DNA from: Dryococelus australis
Lineage: Eukaryota > Arthropoda > Insecta > Phasmatodea > Phasmatidae
Assembly: GCA_029891345.1 (NCBI GenBank)
Contig: CM056995.1
Coordinates: 211,371,047-211,435,046, forward strand
DNA length: 64,000 bases
Direction: 5' to 3'
The notes under the pieces: model-generated
What the model was told of the DNA's origin: nothing
Seen by the model: the letters and a program-made list of their open reading frames with translations, nothing else
The model's database searches: none
Shown: positions 1 through 12,185 of the stretch, in pieces
How positions within the stretch are numbered: the stretch's first letter is position 1
Layout of the letters: each line of letters opens with the position of its first letter
Translations under genes and position numbers: made by a program

Positions 1-862
1 AACGTCCCTAAGCACTGTGCTTTGATAACCCGTGGATGACCGCTGTATAACATCCACAGAAAACTTCTCTCACTCCACCCCAAGAGTCCAGCTCTTATTC
101 CGATATAGATCTTGAGAGATTATCTTAGCAAAGAGGTTCAAAAACGCTGTAAACAACTATTTAAAGAAGTACTCTCAGATGCATGGACCAACATCTCTGA
201 ACAATACACCAGACTTTTTTGAGCTCAATGCCACGGCGTCAGGTCATCCAAGCTAAAGGACTGCGCGTAAAGTATTGAAGCTGTATTGAAACCCAGACTT
301 TACGAACTGATCATTTTCTTTCATAATGTACAATACTTTTCGTACCCACTTCAGTTCCGCAACGGCTCCACTCGTCCGGTATTTTTGCAGTTGTATGTGT
401 ACACCCCAGTTCGCCACGATTGGAATTTCTACAAAAACATCACTGTCCAAGTCCGATTGGTTCTTCCTGATCTCAACGCGCTGTCACATTTTCAAGAAAA
501 TATGTGCTATCTGAACTTGCGCGTGTTAAACCCTCATTTTGGGGGGGGGGGGGAACTCTACTTTTTTAAGTTGCGTGGTTAGTGTCGCAAGTGCTATGTG
601 CTAATATAAACCTAGCTTTACTTATTTAAGAAAAAAAGCACTAACGTTAGTTTGCAAAATGTATATTTGAACTCTCCCCCCTTTTTTTCAGCCTCCGGAA
701 CCAGCATGACACGGCGGACTGTGTTACATAATCACAGTGACGTAATTCCGGATTGTTCTTTTTTTCGTCAAAGTAAGAGAAAGTATGTTAGAAAATAATC
801 ATGACGACCTACAAACATATCGCATTCAGAAAAACGTACATTAAAGGAAAACTGAAGTTGGC
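1..862. other. Unassigned AT-rich sequence
   Basis: No gene or complete repeat is recognised here. A 13-base G run occupies 541-553. Short open frames cover 286-582 on the plus strand and 253-450 on the minus strand, but neither shows a recognisable motif. The stretch may hold the upstream, more decayed part of the transposon-derived fragment that begins near 863. Confidence 0.5.
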
Positions 863-1310
863 ATGACTAAAGTGATATTCCTGCCACAGCTTGCCAAAGA
901 TGAAGATGATACCTATGTGTTTCCCTTTGTTATTCAAAAAAACCTTCCTTTGCCAAGATTAAATACAGGTCCTGCATTCTACTGCACGAAATACTGGGGC
1001 TATAACCTTAGTATACACGATTGCAAAGTGAGACTACATAATATTAATTTTGGGATGAATCTACCGCAGCTAGGGATTCTAAGGAGATAGTGAGCAGTCT
1101 TAAGAAATATTTCGAGGCTCAGAATGTAAAATGTTATAGCTTGATACTGGTCAGCCATAACTGTGCTGGCCAAAACAAAAACTGGTCCGTTGTTGCTTTC
1201 TGCGCCTAACCGGTAGCAACACAGCATTGCCAAAAACAGGATGATTATTTTCCTGTCCCTGACCACACAATTCAATCTTCTGAACAGGACTTTGGGCATG
1301 ATGAATTATA
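863..1310 (+). pseudogene. Decayed transposon-derived RNase H-like (DDE-type) protein fragment
   Basis: Frame 863-1060 reads a segment with the motifs VFPFVIQKNLPLP and YWGYNLSIHDC. A frameshift near 1050 moves the reading to another frame, which continues WDESTAARDSKEIVSSLKKYF and then HNCAGQNKN, ending at an in-frame TAA near 1209. The order (Q-x-LPxP, then Y-x-YNLxIH, then W-DE-x-A-R-x-S-x-EI, then NCxGQN) matches an uncharacterised protein family repeated many times in insect and crustacean genomes, which I recall as transposon-like. That match is from memory, not a search. The start codon, the frame break and the stop all argue that this copy is dead. Residues after 1209 (PVPDHTIQSSEQDFG, near 1255) look like a further decayed stretch of the same protein. 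Confidence 0.55.
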
Positions 1311-1800
1311 CATGAGAAGCCATGTTCTGGCTGCTTATACTCCTGAGGATTCGGTGGACACTGAACATTCTGAAACGAAGCTCACATAAGAAATCCCTTT
1401 AAGTCACACACATGAGCCAAAGTGACTTTATCAGCCAGAATGAACTATATAAGCTTTTCATATTTCATGTAAAATATGAAGAGAAATTACGTGTGAGATT
1501 TAAAGAGTCTGCGTTTCTCTCACTTCTCATCAAATCCAATGCTGCTGCATGTGCGAAACTATTATACTGGCGAAAAACACATTGTCAATCTGCATCCGAG
1601 GGGTAATTTTCGCAACCCAATCTCATCAGCAAAATTGCCACTAAAGTACACACGCCCCAGGAATTTTGAGGTCTCGAAGATCATAGAGAACGACATCCAT
1701 ACTACTAAGGTCAAATAGGACAGCTATTTTGCAAAACTGAAATGAGGGAAACACATTGAAAGTGAACTGGATGAAAATGAAGATAATTTAGAAGAAGAAA

Positions 1801-1876
1801 AAATGACTCAGTACAAATGAAAACTATTAGTGATTCAAAAATGACTCAGTATAAATGAAAACTATTAGTGATTCAT
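1801..1876. repeat. Two-copy 38-bp tandem duplication
   Basis: The unit beginning AAATGACTCAGTA at 1801 recurs at 1839 with one visible difference (ACAAATG versus ATAAATG). It lies in AT-rich, apparently non-coding DNA. Confidence 0.85.
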
Positions 1877-4609
1877 AGTTTTGTTTATATTCCCAGCGTT
1901 TTTGTAATTTGACACGCCATTTTCTAGAGTTAATATTATTTTATCACACGTTTCAGATGTGAATAGAAGCTTGTGTTTCATATAATTTAACAGATTCAGA
2001 ACCCATTTTGGTTGTGTTATATTGTAGTAACCTCATATTCGACAATCATGCTGGGAACGAAAAACAATTCTGAAATAATTAAATATACTACTGTACATAC
2101 AAAATCTTAGCATTCATGTAACTCTGATTTGGTAGGACCTAATGTATTCGTCTTAATAAATATACGTTAATAAAACAAATAAAAGGTACAAGATTAAAAT
2201 GTAACAGATGCACATGAATAAACCCAAAACGTCATTAAAAATGTGCAAAAACACAAAACTCAAAAACAAATCCATTTTTACGTACAACTTGAAATTTTTA
2301 ACCTTTTATTTTGTATGATTTTTGGTGAAGTTAGGTTTTCAGTTTTGTGAATATATTGTATTTGTTTTGTATGTGTTATTCGTTTTGTTTTTCTCATAAT
2401 TATCTACGGAAACTGAGAAAGTTCGACGTATTTCTAAGTCTAGTTCATTAGATTCGGACTCGACCGCCCCCCCCCCCCCCTTTTTATCATCCAGAATACA
2501 GATGCATTGACTACATCCGTGTCTGCTTTCACCTCTTTTATATTCTTGCAAGCACGCCTCTTACCAAGTAACTTGGGTGCACCTTCTAAAATACTACCCC
2601 ACGAGGTAGGAGCGGAAGGCTGGAGGTGTTCGAGTAATTTCCGAAAATGCTTTGTTGCCCACTAATCCACCTTACTGCATCCCTCTCCTCCTATTCTATG
2701 CCTGCAGACGCAACTGAAATAGCCTAGCTTCCACCGTCCCTCATTAAAGACTGGTATAGCTCGAGGCTATCTACACTGGACCTTCTGCGCCAAGATGTAG
2801 TTGCCACAGCAACAGCAGTCGTCGTACATCATGCATTACCCAACAGGTTCTGTGCGCTGTCTGCAACATCAGATTACCACCCGATAACACTAACTTGGTG
2901 ATAAAACAACCCGTTTTTATAAACTTCTACAACTAACAGAAGTGTTGTCCACTGCAATGACGGATAACTCAATCCTATGGCCAGTTCGCTCTTTTTTTAG
3001 AGAAACCTTTGCATTCGGCAATTACATTCCATAAAGCGGTATTAAATGTCATTCGAAGTCGGATGTGTCAATAACGGCGAAACCTTTACATGCATATAAT
3101 TAAATTGTGGTAACAGAACGCCCAAACACCCTGCGTTTACGACTGTTCAAAATACCACAAAAAGTTTTGAAAACGTAAAACTCGATGCTCGTTCACTGTG
3201 ACCATTAAAGTTGTTCAAAGGGCATTTTTTTTCTAGATTTTGAGAATATTCAATGATTTTGTGACTGATATCGTTGATAAATTTACAAGAATACAGGATC
3301 ACTTGAAAAAAAAATTAATATTTTTTTAAGCGTAAATATGAGATTTTGGCTTAAAATTTTGATTCGTACAAATTTCAAAAAGTTATTTTAACACAGTTTC
3401 GTTTCAGGCTAAAGTGTTTACTCAAGTCACAAGACTAGAGCATTATATTTTCTTTTGTTCGCCTGAGTCAAGGGACAACTATTGCGACATAAAATTTAAT
3501 TTAAAAAATTAAAACTTCAGTAGCCTACTGGCATACCACGTAACAATTTTCTAAGAAATATTCTTCACGATATTATTATAAAATTACCAATTATTTTGGG
3601 ATGTAGCATAAGGTATTAACGTTGTTACATTTTGAGATTCGCACGAAAAGTTATGTAAATTTAAAATTCCGTTACTCGTTTCACTCTTTTTAAAATTGTT
3701 TTCCTTTATGGTAATACATTTTTTTCAGGGTATTATCTCACGATACAACGAGAAAGGATGAAATTGTTGAAAAAGTAGAAAACAATTGTAGCCACTTGAA
3801 CGGCCTTAAACAGGAAAAGTCAGTGCTGACCGTTGGGCAGCATTATTTCCTTTATAACTAGTGGCTAATCAGGATCTTTAATGTACTGGGGGAAGATTGG
3901 GAATGTAAGGTAGAGAGAGGCCTTCAAAGTATAGCAATGCACCAGATAGTACAACATGCACAACTCATTAGAAACTAACTTAGTACACATACTACCAAAG
4001 TTGTCAGTAAAGTACAATTTATGGCGCATATTAAAGAAGCTTGCATATATTTTTAACACTGTTAATTTTTTTTGCTAATATTTATTTATTTAAATGTTTT
4101 TTTAAGAGATTAATAAGAATCCATTTATAATAAAAATGTAAGCGTATTTCCTTTATGGATGATTCAGAAAGCACATTTTGCAAGAAAACCTTTGTAAGGT
4201 AGGGCAATCACAATTATAACTAAAGCTCTATGTAAAATAAATATTGAGACTAATTCTTAAAAAATATTCAGGAATAACTCATTTTACGTACATTCATTTG
4301 AGCTATAAAATTGTAACTTCCGTACTATACAAGCTGCTTCAGTATCACTTTTATACAGTAAGTTCTAGCTGTTTGAGAGATGTTCCTATTTCACACACTA
4401 GCATCGCCTCAAAAAACACCACACCTAACCAACTGGTAATTTTATCATATAGTTTTATTGATAGGCTAGCAATGTTACAAAACAGAACTACAGTATTCAT
4501 AAACTATTCAAAACTAACATCTTACGCCGTTTTACTTGATGACCAAATTTACTGTTATATTACACTTCTATTGCTTGACATTTATTTTTTACACACATTT
4601 TCATTACAG
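1877..4609. other. AT-rich sequence, no gene seen
   Basis: The only distinct features are a 14-base C run at 2467-2480 and A- or T-rich tracts. Open frames here (for example 2339-2551 and 3865-4059, both minus) are short and carry no recognisable motif. Confidence 0.5.
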
Positions 4610-4711
4610 TGACATAGCGAAGGATTCTAGGAAACTTCAAAAGAACATTTTCTCGAGTTTGTTTAACAAATCAGACTTGTTCACAGAAGCTACGTCAGCA
4701 GCTGTCGGAAA
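4610..4711 (+). other. Candidate internal exon, unrecognised product
   Basis: A pyrimidine-rich tract ends in ATTACAG at 4603-4609, a good 3' splice site. A GTATGT donor follows at 4712. The 102-nt interval is open from 4611 and reads DIAKDSRKLQKNIFSS and then LFNKSDLFTEATSAAVG, a composition like real protein. I do not recognise the product. No matching partner exons were found, so it could be a relic exon, a transposon exon or chance. Confidence 0.3.
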
Positions 4712-6436
4712 GTATGTGTGGTGATGCAGAAGTTTGACGACGAAGCAAAAAAATTGCGGCCGTCAAGGAAGAGTGAGTGGCAACCATCGTAAAAACGCGG
4801 CATGAACCAGGTAGGTACCACGCTACTTTGTGTTCTGAAAGCAGACTAGCGTCGATGCCGAACACAGGGATGGTTGCTGCTCCTGGGATAACCTGGACTC
4901 CTGCTTTCTTAAAGGCCATTCAAGAGTCGCAAATTACTTACTACATTATAGCTTATTACTTATTTTTGTTGTTATATGAAATAGTGGTCTAAAAATTATG
5001 TCACTGGCGGAAAATATGTTTGTTTTCAAGATGGTAAAAAGAACTATTATTTTTAATTCACATATGAATAAGTTACACTAAAGCTCAAAATAATTGTCCA
5101 TGTCTACAGAATGTTATGGGAATATTTCCTTAGAAAATTTTTATACGGTTCGCCCGTATTTAAATTATAAATTTTGAGATAGAGTTTAAAGTCGAAAAAG
5201 CCAAACGCTCGCATGTGTGAACCATGTGTCAGATTTCAAAGAAATTGCAACACGCTACTTTCGCAATTTCAAGAGAAACTCCGGCTAAAACCAAACTTTG
5301 TGCGGAAATAACGTTTTCATAATTGCTCCAATCAAGATTTTAAGTTAAAAAAAAAAAGCTTCATATTTGCTCTAAAAATTTTATGCCTGTAATTTTTCAA
5401 ATTATTTGGTATATTTTTTAAACAGGTTATCATTGATGTGCCACGAAACCATAAAACATAAAAAAATAAAATGAAGGTCTAGGGAAGCAGGGAAGCTTCT
5501 GAACAGTCTTAAAGTAGCGGTTTCAAATTTGAGCCACGCAAGTTTTCGCATGCGCATTTCCTTTCTACCGAATTTTCTTTATGAAAATAAATATTGCGAT
5601 GTCTCTTACAACATATAAACCAGTCTCTCTTCTATGTTTGGTGAACACTTCCTGTAAAGAAACACAGATTTGGTGTCCATTCGGAAACCACCCCTACTAT
5701 CTCCCTTCCTCATTACTCTATTTGCAATATATGATTGAAGTTATATTAATAATGCCAAAATATTACGCCAATTACAAGGTATCGTTTTCTTGAAAAAAAA
5801 AAAAAAAAACACTTAATTGCATACACACTTAGCACTAGGCAGAGGAAGTTGGGAAGTGGAACCGAAAAGTGGCCTAATAATTTTAATTCCAGAATTAAAA
5901 TTCCACATAAGATGGGCATTTTATTTCGATTGATTACGAGCAGAAATGGTGTGGCCAATATGTAGACGAGTGCTTTAGTATGCCAACATCGCATTCTCTC
6001 TCTTCCCGTCTCTCCTCTCAACCTATATTCCTCCTCCCCCTTTCTTCTCCTGGCTTTCACAACACACCGACATACATTAAGTATTGCTAACATACATAAG
6101 TATCATCCTAGACATGGAAAAACCGCCGCAGGTTTACGCAAAGTTCAAAACAAAGGGGAATTTCATAATAACGCACATCTAAACATCAGTAGCACTCTAG
6201 ACACAGCTCTGTATTTTAAACCTCTATAAAAACTACTCGCTTGTGTGAAGGTTAAAGCGCAGGTCGCGGAATCAATATACCTTCTATAGTAGCGTAATAG
6301 GCTACCCCTTCTCGGCGTTTGCCAAGCTTGAATAGTGACGGCGTTTTTCTACGCACGTCGCTGATCCACTGTAATTACCAATTTTTCCCTTATTAAGGTA
6401 GTCGTCTATTTGAAGCTATTTTCGTGTTCGAGGCCA
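4712..6436. other. AT-rich sequence with weak open frames
   Basis: Both strands are open across about 4695-4992 (74 codons minus, 71 codons plus), but no family is recognised. An A tract lies at 5794-5809. No SINE or MITE ends were found. Confidence 0.4.
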
Positions 6437-6560
6437 ACAAGCGCGGGAACTATAACGGCGACACTGCTACGCGTCACAAGTGCGTCATCACCGCTATGTG
6501 CGAGGCTCTGAACTGGCGTTGAGTGTTTCCGTCGTATTGCGTGTGCCTATGGGACCGCCA
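6437..6560 (+). repeat. Family I dispersed repeat, fragment
   Basis: This shares with 34430-34850 and 9600-9766 the order GGGA-CTATA-CGGCGACAC, then CGCTA-x-GCGC/GTGC, then GCTCTGAACT, then GTGTTTCCGTCGTA. It is one of at least six copies in the window. The family is unnamed and its ends are not defined here. Confidence 0.6.
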
Positions 6561-7401
6561 GAGATCCGAGATCGGATCTAAGATCGGCATAGAAAACTGT
6601 TGCACCATTCGAGTTCAGAGCTGGACTGGAGATCGAAATGAAGTTCATTTTGAACCGCCGAAACTGGCGGTTCGAAATCGCGATCCGAGATTAGCAGCCA
6701 TCGACGACAAATCTAGTTTGAAAATGCGCCAACAGATAAAGGTATGTTCGATTGTTTTCTTGAGAAATTAAACCAACATTACAAGCACTTGAATATTATT
6801 CAGTAAAATTCGTACAACAATAATTAACTTAAAACAGATAAAACATCGCACATCTAGTTCTATCTATAGTGGAAAATACGTCTACTTTCATGACGTCATA
6901 TATTACGAACCAATAGCAAAATTTGTCTCATACTTAATCTCGATCTCTCACTTTGGAAACAAGATCAACGAATCAGAGATCCAGAATAATGAAATTTCGT
7001 TGTTGCGACACTTTTACATTGGAACCAAGATCAAACAAGGATCATTCGATCTCGTATCGAGAAAGATGTTGTTGCAACCGGGCAATAGGGCGTGCAAAAA
7101 TGTTGAAGGTGTATAGAGTAGAATGCTCACTACGTGATGGGTTGCATGCTTGACGGCGGGCGTAATCGATAACTCCCCGCTGCTATACGTCACAAGTTCA
7201 AACGAAACAGCTTGATTGTCGACGTCGCAACTGTTCCGCGAAGTGCGGCATGATTCATGGTGGATGGCGCGGTGACGCACACTTGTAAAACACTTACTTT
7301 CGCCTTGATTACAGATGAACGACCAACGCTTGATTTCGCGAGTTGCGACACACGAGCGAAACTGTCGCGCTCATGCCAACACAGTTTTCTGTCCACTAGA
7401 C

Positions 7402-7827
7402 TATAGGCTATTCACGGTAAAGTGAACACTTGAAAGCCCTGCTTTAAATCTACTCCTATGCACGTTATGTATTCTTCCGCCTTATGTAAGATTAACACTG
7501 TCGTGGGCCTCGTCACTTTATTAATGCTTCGGTCAGGTGAAACTGTAAAATTATTTGAAAAGTTAATACCTAACAAATCTGCTCATTTTTACACTTCGAT
7601 GCATTAAAAAATAAACAGAAAGCTAAAGAAATAATTTAAGTGATCAGAAATGGTTACCTAATAGGTTTTATTCAACGTTAAGGTACTCAACTACTTTCCA
7701 GCAATCGTTGCCAACTTTACTGGGTGTATATCATTCAGTGCGCCTGTTGAAATATATGCAGATAGGAACAGTGGCATTTTTCTAAGGTTGATTTCAAAAA
7801 TGCTCACTTTACCGTGAACAGCCTTTA
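7402..7827 (-). mobile_element. Family A1 MITE
   Basis: Terminal inverted repeats match the family A consensus (GGCTGTTCACGGTAAAG at one end, its complement at the other). The left end reads TATAGGCTATTCACGG and the right end ACCGTGAACAGCCTTTA. Core landmarks are GCACGTTATGTATTCTTCCG, GTGAAACTGTAAAATTA and GGTTACCTAA. Length is about 425 bp with no coding capacity. A flanking TA is visible at the left, which suggests a Tc1/mariner-type TA target. Confidence 0.85.
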
Positions 7828-7969
7828 CTAGAGTATTCCACGTCAACTTGGAACCGCGTGCCTATTACAACTTGCGCCTTACAAGTTACAACGTGTTATG
7901 TATCGTTCAATCGGGAGATTTCACAGGTAGCCAAACAGTATGTACATTCTTGGCATTTTATTTCTTATC

Positions 7970-8330
7970 TACCATGCGGGATAAATCGTTGTTTGCGCGT
8001 AAACGCGTGTCTCTGTAAATAAATGTTCTGGAAATACGAAGTTTTACCAGACAGGATAAAAAAAACTATTGTCTATATCGCTATCTTTATACTTTTATCA
8101 TATTAAGTGTATTAATGGAGAAAAAATATCGTGAAAGTGGTCAAATATCGCATTTTTAAAGCTTGCCTATGAAGTTTCTTTAAGCGGCAAAGAAAAAAGT
8201 ACGATTATACGCAGGTAGTTTGATCTGTGGACGGAAACACTGCACGCCTTGTGCTTAGGAGCGATGAGGCGCTAGACAAGCGTATTAGTGTCGCCCGTAT
8301 AGCTCCCTCGCTTCTTGATTTGGACGCGCA
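7970..8330 (-). repeat. Family I dispersed repeat, long copy
   Basis: This is the reverse complement of 34430-34850. Both carry the CGTTGTTTGCGCGTA block at one end, an A-rich middle, a GCTTTAAAAATGCGAT-like block, and the GCGAGGGAGCTATACGGG block at the other end. No terminal inverted repeat was seen. Confidence 0.65.
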
Positions 8331-8659
8331 GCTACGTAGTACTCTTAACGTTTAATATAAAAATTAAAAACATATTGTTAAATGTAGAACTACTTAGAAT
8401 TCCTGAAACCAGAATGGACTGATTTCAGTTTGTATCTCTTCATTTAAGAATGAATAATAATATATAATAAGTTAATCTCTATTACGGTTACAGATGCAAC
8501 ATAAACAACACGAACAAAATATAGTGAACTTAAAAATATATATTGAGATAGTCCATGTGCTTTGACACAGCCCTCGTTTTCAAATATTTGATCTGAAAAG
8601 CAAACTACGGCGAAACAAAAATAAATCCAAATTGGATGGGATATTATGCCATTGGCCAC

Positions 8660-8790
8660 CAGAATGAAGTTATTTTGAGTGGCCGAGGCCAGGCACGTAC
8701 CCAGGGATTAGGTTTGGGAGGGTCCCGTTGATTGTGGGCGGGGGTGGGGACACAAAGTTGGGGGGCACTTGCCCATCTGCTATACAGAAG
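8660..8790. repeat. Relic of a G-rich transposon terminus
   Basis: GGCACGTACCCAGG is followed by a G-rich stretch (GGGCGGGGGTGGGG). This resembles the G-rich termini of GTGGCGTAGCC-type insect elements. Only one end is seen. Confidence 0.3.
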
Positions 8791-8985
8791 AAATAGGGAA
8801 ACAATGGAAATTTGAAATCAACGAAATGTATAATATATATTACATTCTGCAGTACAAAAATCTCAATACGGGTTTCTTGTGTGAAAATTAGCCCAGTAAA
8901 AAATAACAGTACTTTTTTTTTATATTTGCTCTTGTCTAATTACTCCCATGGAAGTCAGCCTTTATTTCACACTGTGTAATCTTTG

Positions 8986-9384
8986 TTAAAGGCTGTTCAC
9001 GATAAAGTGAGATCTTTTGAACTCAACCTTAGAAAAAACGGGCTCACTGAGTGACTTGCGCCCAGTAAAGTTGGTAACGATGCAGAGAAAATAGTTCCAT
9101 ATATTAATGTCAACTAATAAAAGTGTTGCTAAACATTTGTGATAAGTTAAATTATTTCTTTCGCTTTCTGTAGTTTTTTAAATCATTGAAGTATGAAAAC
9201 TAACGGTTTTAAAATATTTACTTTGCTAATAATTTTACAGTTTCACTTGACTGGCGCATGAATATAGTGATGAGGCCCATGACAATGTTCATCTTACATA
9301 CAGCGAGAGAATACACAACGTGCATAAAAGTAGATCTTAAGCAAAGCTTTCAAAAGTGCTCATTTTACCGTGAATAGTCCATAT
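8986..9384 (+). mobile_element. Family A1 MITE
   Basis: The left end reads TAAAGGCTGTTCACGATAAAG and the right end TTTTACCGTGAATAGTCCATA. The core contains GCGCCCAGTAAAGTTGGTAACG, TTTCACTTGACTGGCGCATG and GTAGATCTTAAGCA. Orientation is opposite to the copies at 7402 and 9767. Confidence 0.85.
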
Positions 9385-9599
9385 ACGACTTCGATGGTCA
9401 CTACTAACACCTAACACGTATTGTTTATACAGTAATACACTACACGAAGGTATACAATTAAAAAATATATGTATATGTGTGTGTATGTATGTAAGTGTCT
9501 GTATGTACACATACACACATATTTGAGTTTAATTTAAAACTACAGAAATGACATTAGAGATTGCATGGAAGTAAAAAGGAGCCTGCATCGTTTTTCTCC

Positions 9600-9766
9600 T
9601 TTGTCCAAGAAGCACGGGAGCTATAAGGGTCACGCTGGCAAGCGCTACAAGAGCGCCTTCGCCGCTACGCGCAGGGCTCTGTACTGACATGCAGTGTTCT
9701 CGTAGTACTGCGTCTACCTATGGCACTTTCAGAAGTTATCGTATCATTTTATTCATGAAAAGTCTT
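9600..9766 (+). repeat. Family I dispersed repeat, fragment interrupted by an A1 element
   Basis: AGCACGGGAGCTATAAGGG, CGCTACGCGCAGGGCTCTG and TGCAGTGTTCTCGTAGTACTG align with the other family I copies. The A1 element at 9767-10193 begins directly after it. The sequence after that element (AAAGTTCAATACAGGC at 10196) recurs near 36077, so the A1 element probably landed inside a longer family I copy. Confidence 0.55.
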
Positions 9767-10193
9767 TATACGCTGTTCACGGCAAAATGAGCACTTTTGA
9801 AAGCCCTGCTTAGTATCTACTTGTATGCACGTTGTGTATTCTTCCGCCTTATGTAAAATTAACGTTGTGATGGGCCTCATCACTTTATTCTTGCGTCAGT
9901 CACGTGAAACTGTGAAGTTTTTAGAAAAGTAAATATTTTACAAATCTGCCCATTCTTACTCTACGGTGGATTAAAAATAAACATAAAACGAATGAAATAA
10001 TTTAAGTTATCATAAATGGTTACCTAACAATTTATATTCGACGTTACGATATCAAACTACTGTCTATCCGTCATTACCATCTTTACTGGGCGCATGCCAC
10101 TCAGGGCACCTATCAAATTATATGCAGGCAGGGGCAGTGACTTTTTGCTAATGTTGATTTCAAAAGTGCTCACTTTATCGTGAGCACCCCTTA
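9767..10193 (-). mobile_element. Family A1 MITE
   Basis: The left end is TATACGCTGTTCACGGC and the right end is CACTTTATCGTGAGCACCCC, a degraded inverted repeat. The core matches the copies at 7402 and 43553 along its length. It faces the copy at 8986-9384 about 380 bp away in inverted orientation. Confidence 0.85.
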
Positions 10194-11092
10194 GTAAAGT
10201 TCAATACAGGCTCCTATCGTGGTTTTACTCGTATGTTTTAATATACTGCAGTTAGAAAAAGCAGTTTTGAACTATATTGGAGGGCTGCAAAATAATATTT
10301 GCAGCATGCATAATAACTTTAAAGTACCATTCCTCCGTCCTCGTCTGAGGTATGATGTCATCTCGTAGGTAAACAATCAAAAGTCTTAATTTCCTGCATT
10401 CTGCAGCATACTAGTCTTTGCTCCTAGATATTTTTTCCCAGTCAAATTGCATTTAATGGAATCTGCATGGTGTGCGGAACATACCGATTCTGTATGAGTG
10501 CGATTTATAAACAGGTGACCTAGTATTGGCACTCTGAAGTTTGTTGAAAATAATTGCCAGACTTTTCTCATAAATATATTTTTGTTCATTCAAGCGAAAC
10601 TGTTAACATTAATTTAATAAATAGTTTAAATCATAGTTTATACTGTAGAGGAAAAGTTGTTTTTGTTCCTTTTGAAGCTTGTAACACAAATGCAGTATGC
10701 TGCACTTAGACTCTAATTCGACACTTTGAACCTGCCTATAACACTCTTGTGTCGGAATTTGAGTATTATATTTCGAAAACTGTAACGATTTGACAACTAA
10801 CAACTGCATTAAAGGGGCACTTTTCGAATCCTCTATCAGATAACCAAACTTAAAAAAAAATGAGAAATATCACCTAAATAGCTTCGTCAAAAGGCCAGGA
10901 TCCCTTAATGTTGGCCACCTCAGGTACCAACTTATGAGTAATACTAAAGTTTTTCTCTCAAAATTGTATACCTATCTAACAACTATCATTTGCGAATGTT
11001 ACTTTCCCTTACATTCTACTCAAGAGCAAGTATAGCTTTTGGAGAAGTCTGAACCCCTAGGGCTCTCCATTCTATACGTGCTATAGCAACGA
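10194..11092. other. Unassigned AT-rich sequence
   Basis: Apart from a short block shared with 36077 near the start, no repeat ends or coding motifs were seen. Confidence 0.4.
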
Positions 11093-11517
11093 TATAGGCT
11101 GTTCACGGTAAAGTGAGCACTATTGAAATCAACCTCAGAAAAAAGTCACTGCACCTGCCTGCATATATTTTAAAGGATTCACCGAATGACATGCGCCCAA
11201 TAAAGTTGGTAATGAGGGTTGGAAAGTAGTTCCATATTTTAAAATTTGAATAAAAAGTGGTAGATAACCATTTATGACGACTTAAATTATTTCTTTCGCT
11301 TTTTGTTTTTATAATGCACGGAAGTTTAAAACTGACCAGTTTTGTATAGTAATTACTTTCATAATAATTCCACAGTTTCACCTGGCCGACGCATGAATAA
11401 AGTGACGAGGTCCATGGCAATATAAATGTTGCATAAGGCGTAAGAATACACGACGTACATACAAGTAAATCTTAAGCAGGGCTTTCAAAAGTTCTCATTT
11501 TACCGTGAACAGCCTAT
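11093..11517 (+). mobile_element. Family A1 MITE
   Basis: TATAGGCTGTTCACGGTAAAG begins the element and TTTTACCGTGAACAGCCTAT ends it, so both inverted repeats are nearly intact. A TA precedes the left end. The core includes CCAATAAAGTTGGTAATGAG and CACCTGGCCGACGCATG. Confidence 0.88.
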
Positions 11518-11734
11518 GGGAGAGTTACGAGCAAGCCATCTACTGTACACCGTGTTACATAAAGCTTTAAGGGATTACAGGAATGTATTGCACCTAAACC
11601 ACGTAGGGCCTAACGTTCAGTATTGAAAACGATGCCAGATGAACGAGGAACGCAAACATTTTGTATGCGTAGTTTATCTGCACATGCTACACCACTGGCT
11701 TATGCTTCAGTTGTCGGAAGACCATAATTAAATT

Positions 11735-12010
11735 TTTCAACAAGACGGCTATCCCGCCCATTTCCACCACGAAGTTAGTCTCCACCTGAACAACGTGCTG
11801 CCCAGACGATGGGTAAGACGTGCATCCGAATACGGCCGCAGCACCTACTGCTGTGGCCCCCGAGATCACCGGACCTCAACCGTGTGACTTTATTTTATGG
11901 GGTTACTTCAAAGACAGGGTGTACGCCCCAACATTGTCGCGTAATATCGCAGACCTAAGATAGCGGATCGTCGCAGCGGTAGGCCTACGTTGATGCGAGT
12001 TTATCAAGAA
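11735..12010 (+). pseudogene. Tc1/mariner (IS630-type) transposase, 3' fragment, inactivated
   Basis: From 11735 the frame reads FQQDGYPAHFHHEVSLHLN and then VLPRRWVRRASEYG, the QQDG-x-P-x-HF segment that carries the second catalytic aspartate in IS630/mariner-type transposases common in insects. A second frame at 11854 reads WPPRSPDLN. A third from 11883 reads CDFILWGYFKDRVY and NIADLR, followed by TAG and later TGA and TAG. The last catalytic D sits in the SPDL...CDF block. Two frameshifts and several stops make it non-functional. The N-terminal half is missing or unrecognisable upstream. A likely 3' end of the element lies near 12140-12185, where the sequence ends TTTTTATTAAACATCCTGTA, typical of this group. 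Confidence 0.75.
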
Positions 12011-12185
12011 CTAGACTGTCTTGTGGATGTATTCAGTGTCATCCACGGTGCACACACTGAACATTTGCAGGTATCACAGAATACTGAGTTCCACGTTCAT
12101 TCTGCACTGTTTCCATTACTGTACATTCTGTGGTTTCGTTACAATAAAATTTTGTAATCCCTCGAATTTTTATTAAACATCCTGT

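Noticed and set aside
4695-4992. Overlapping open frames on both strands
   Set aside because: Neither translation shows a known motif, and the region lacks splice or promoter support.
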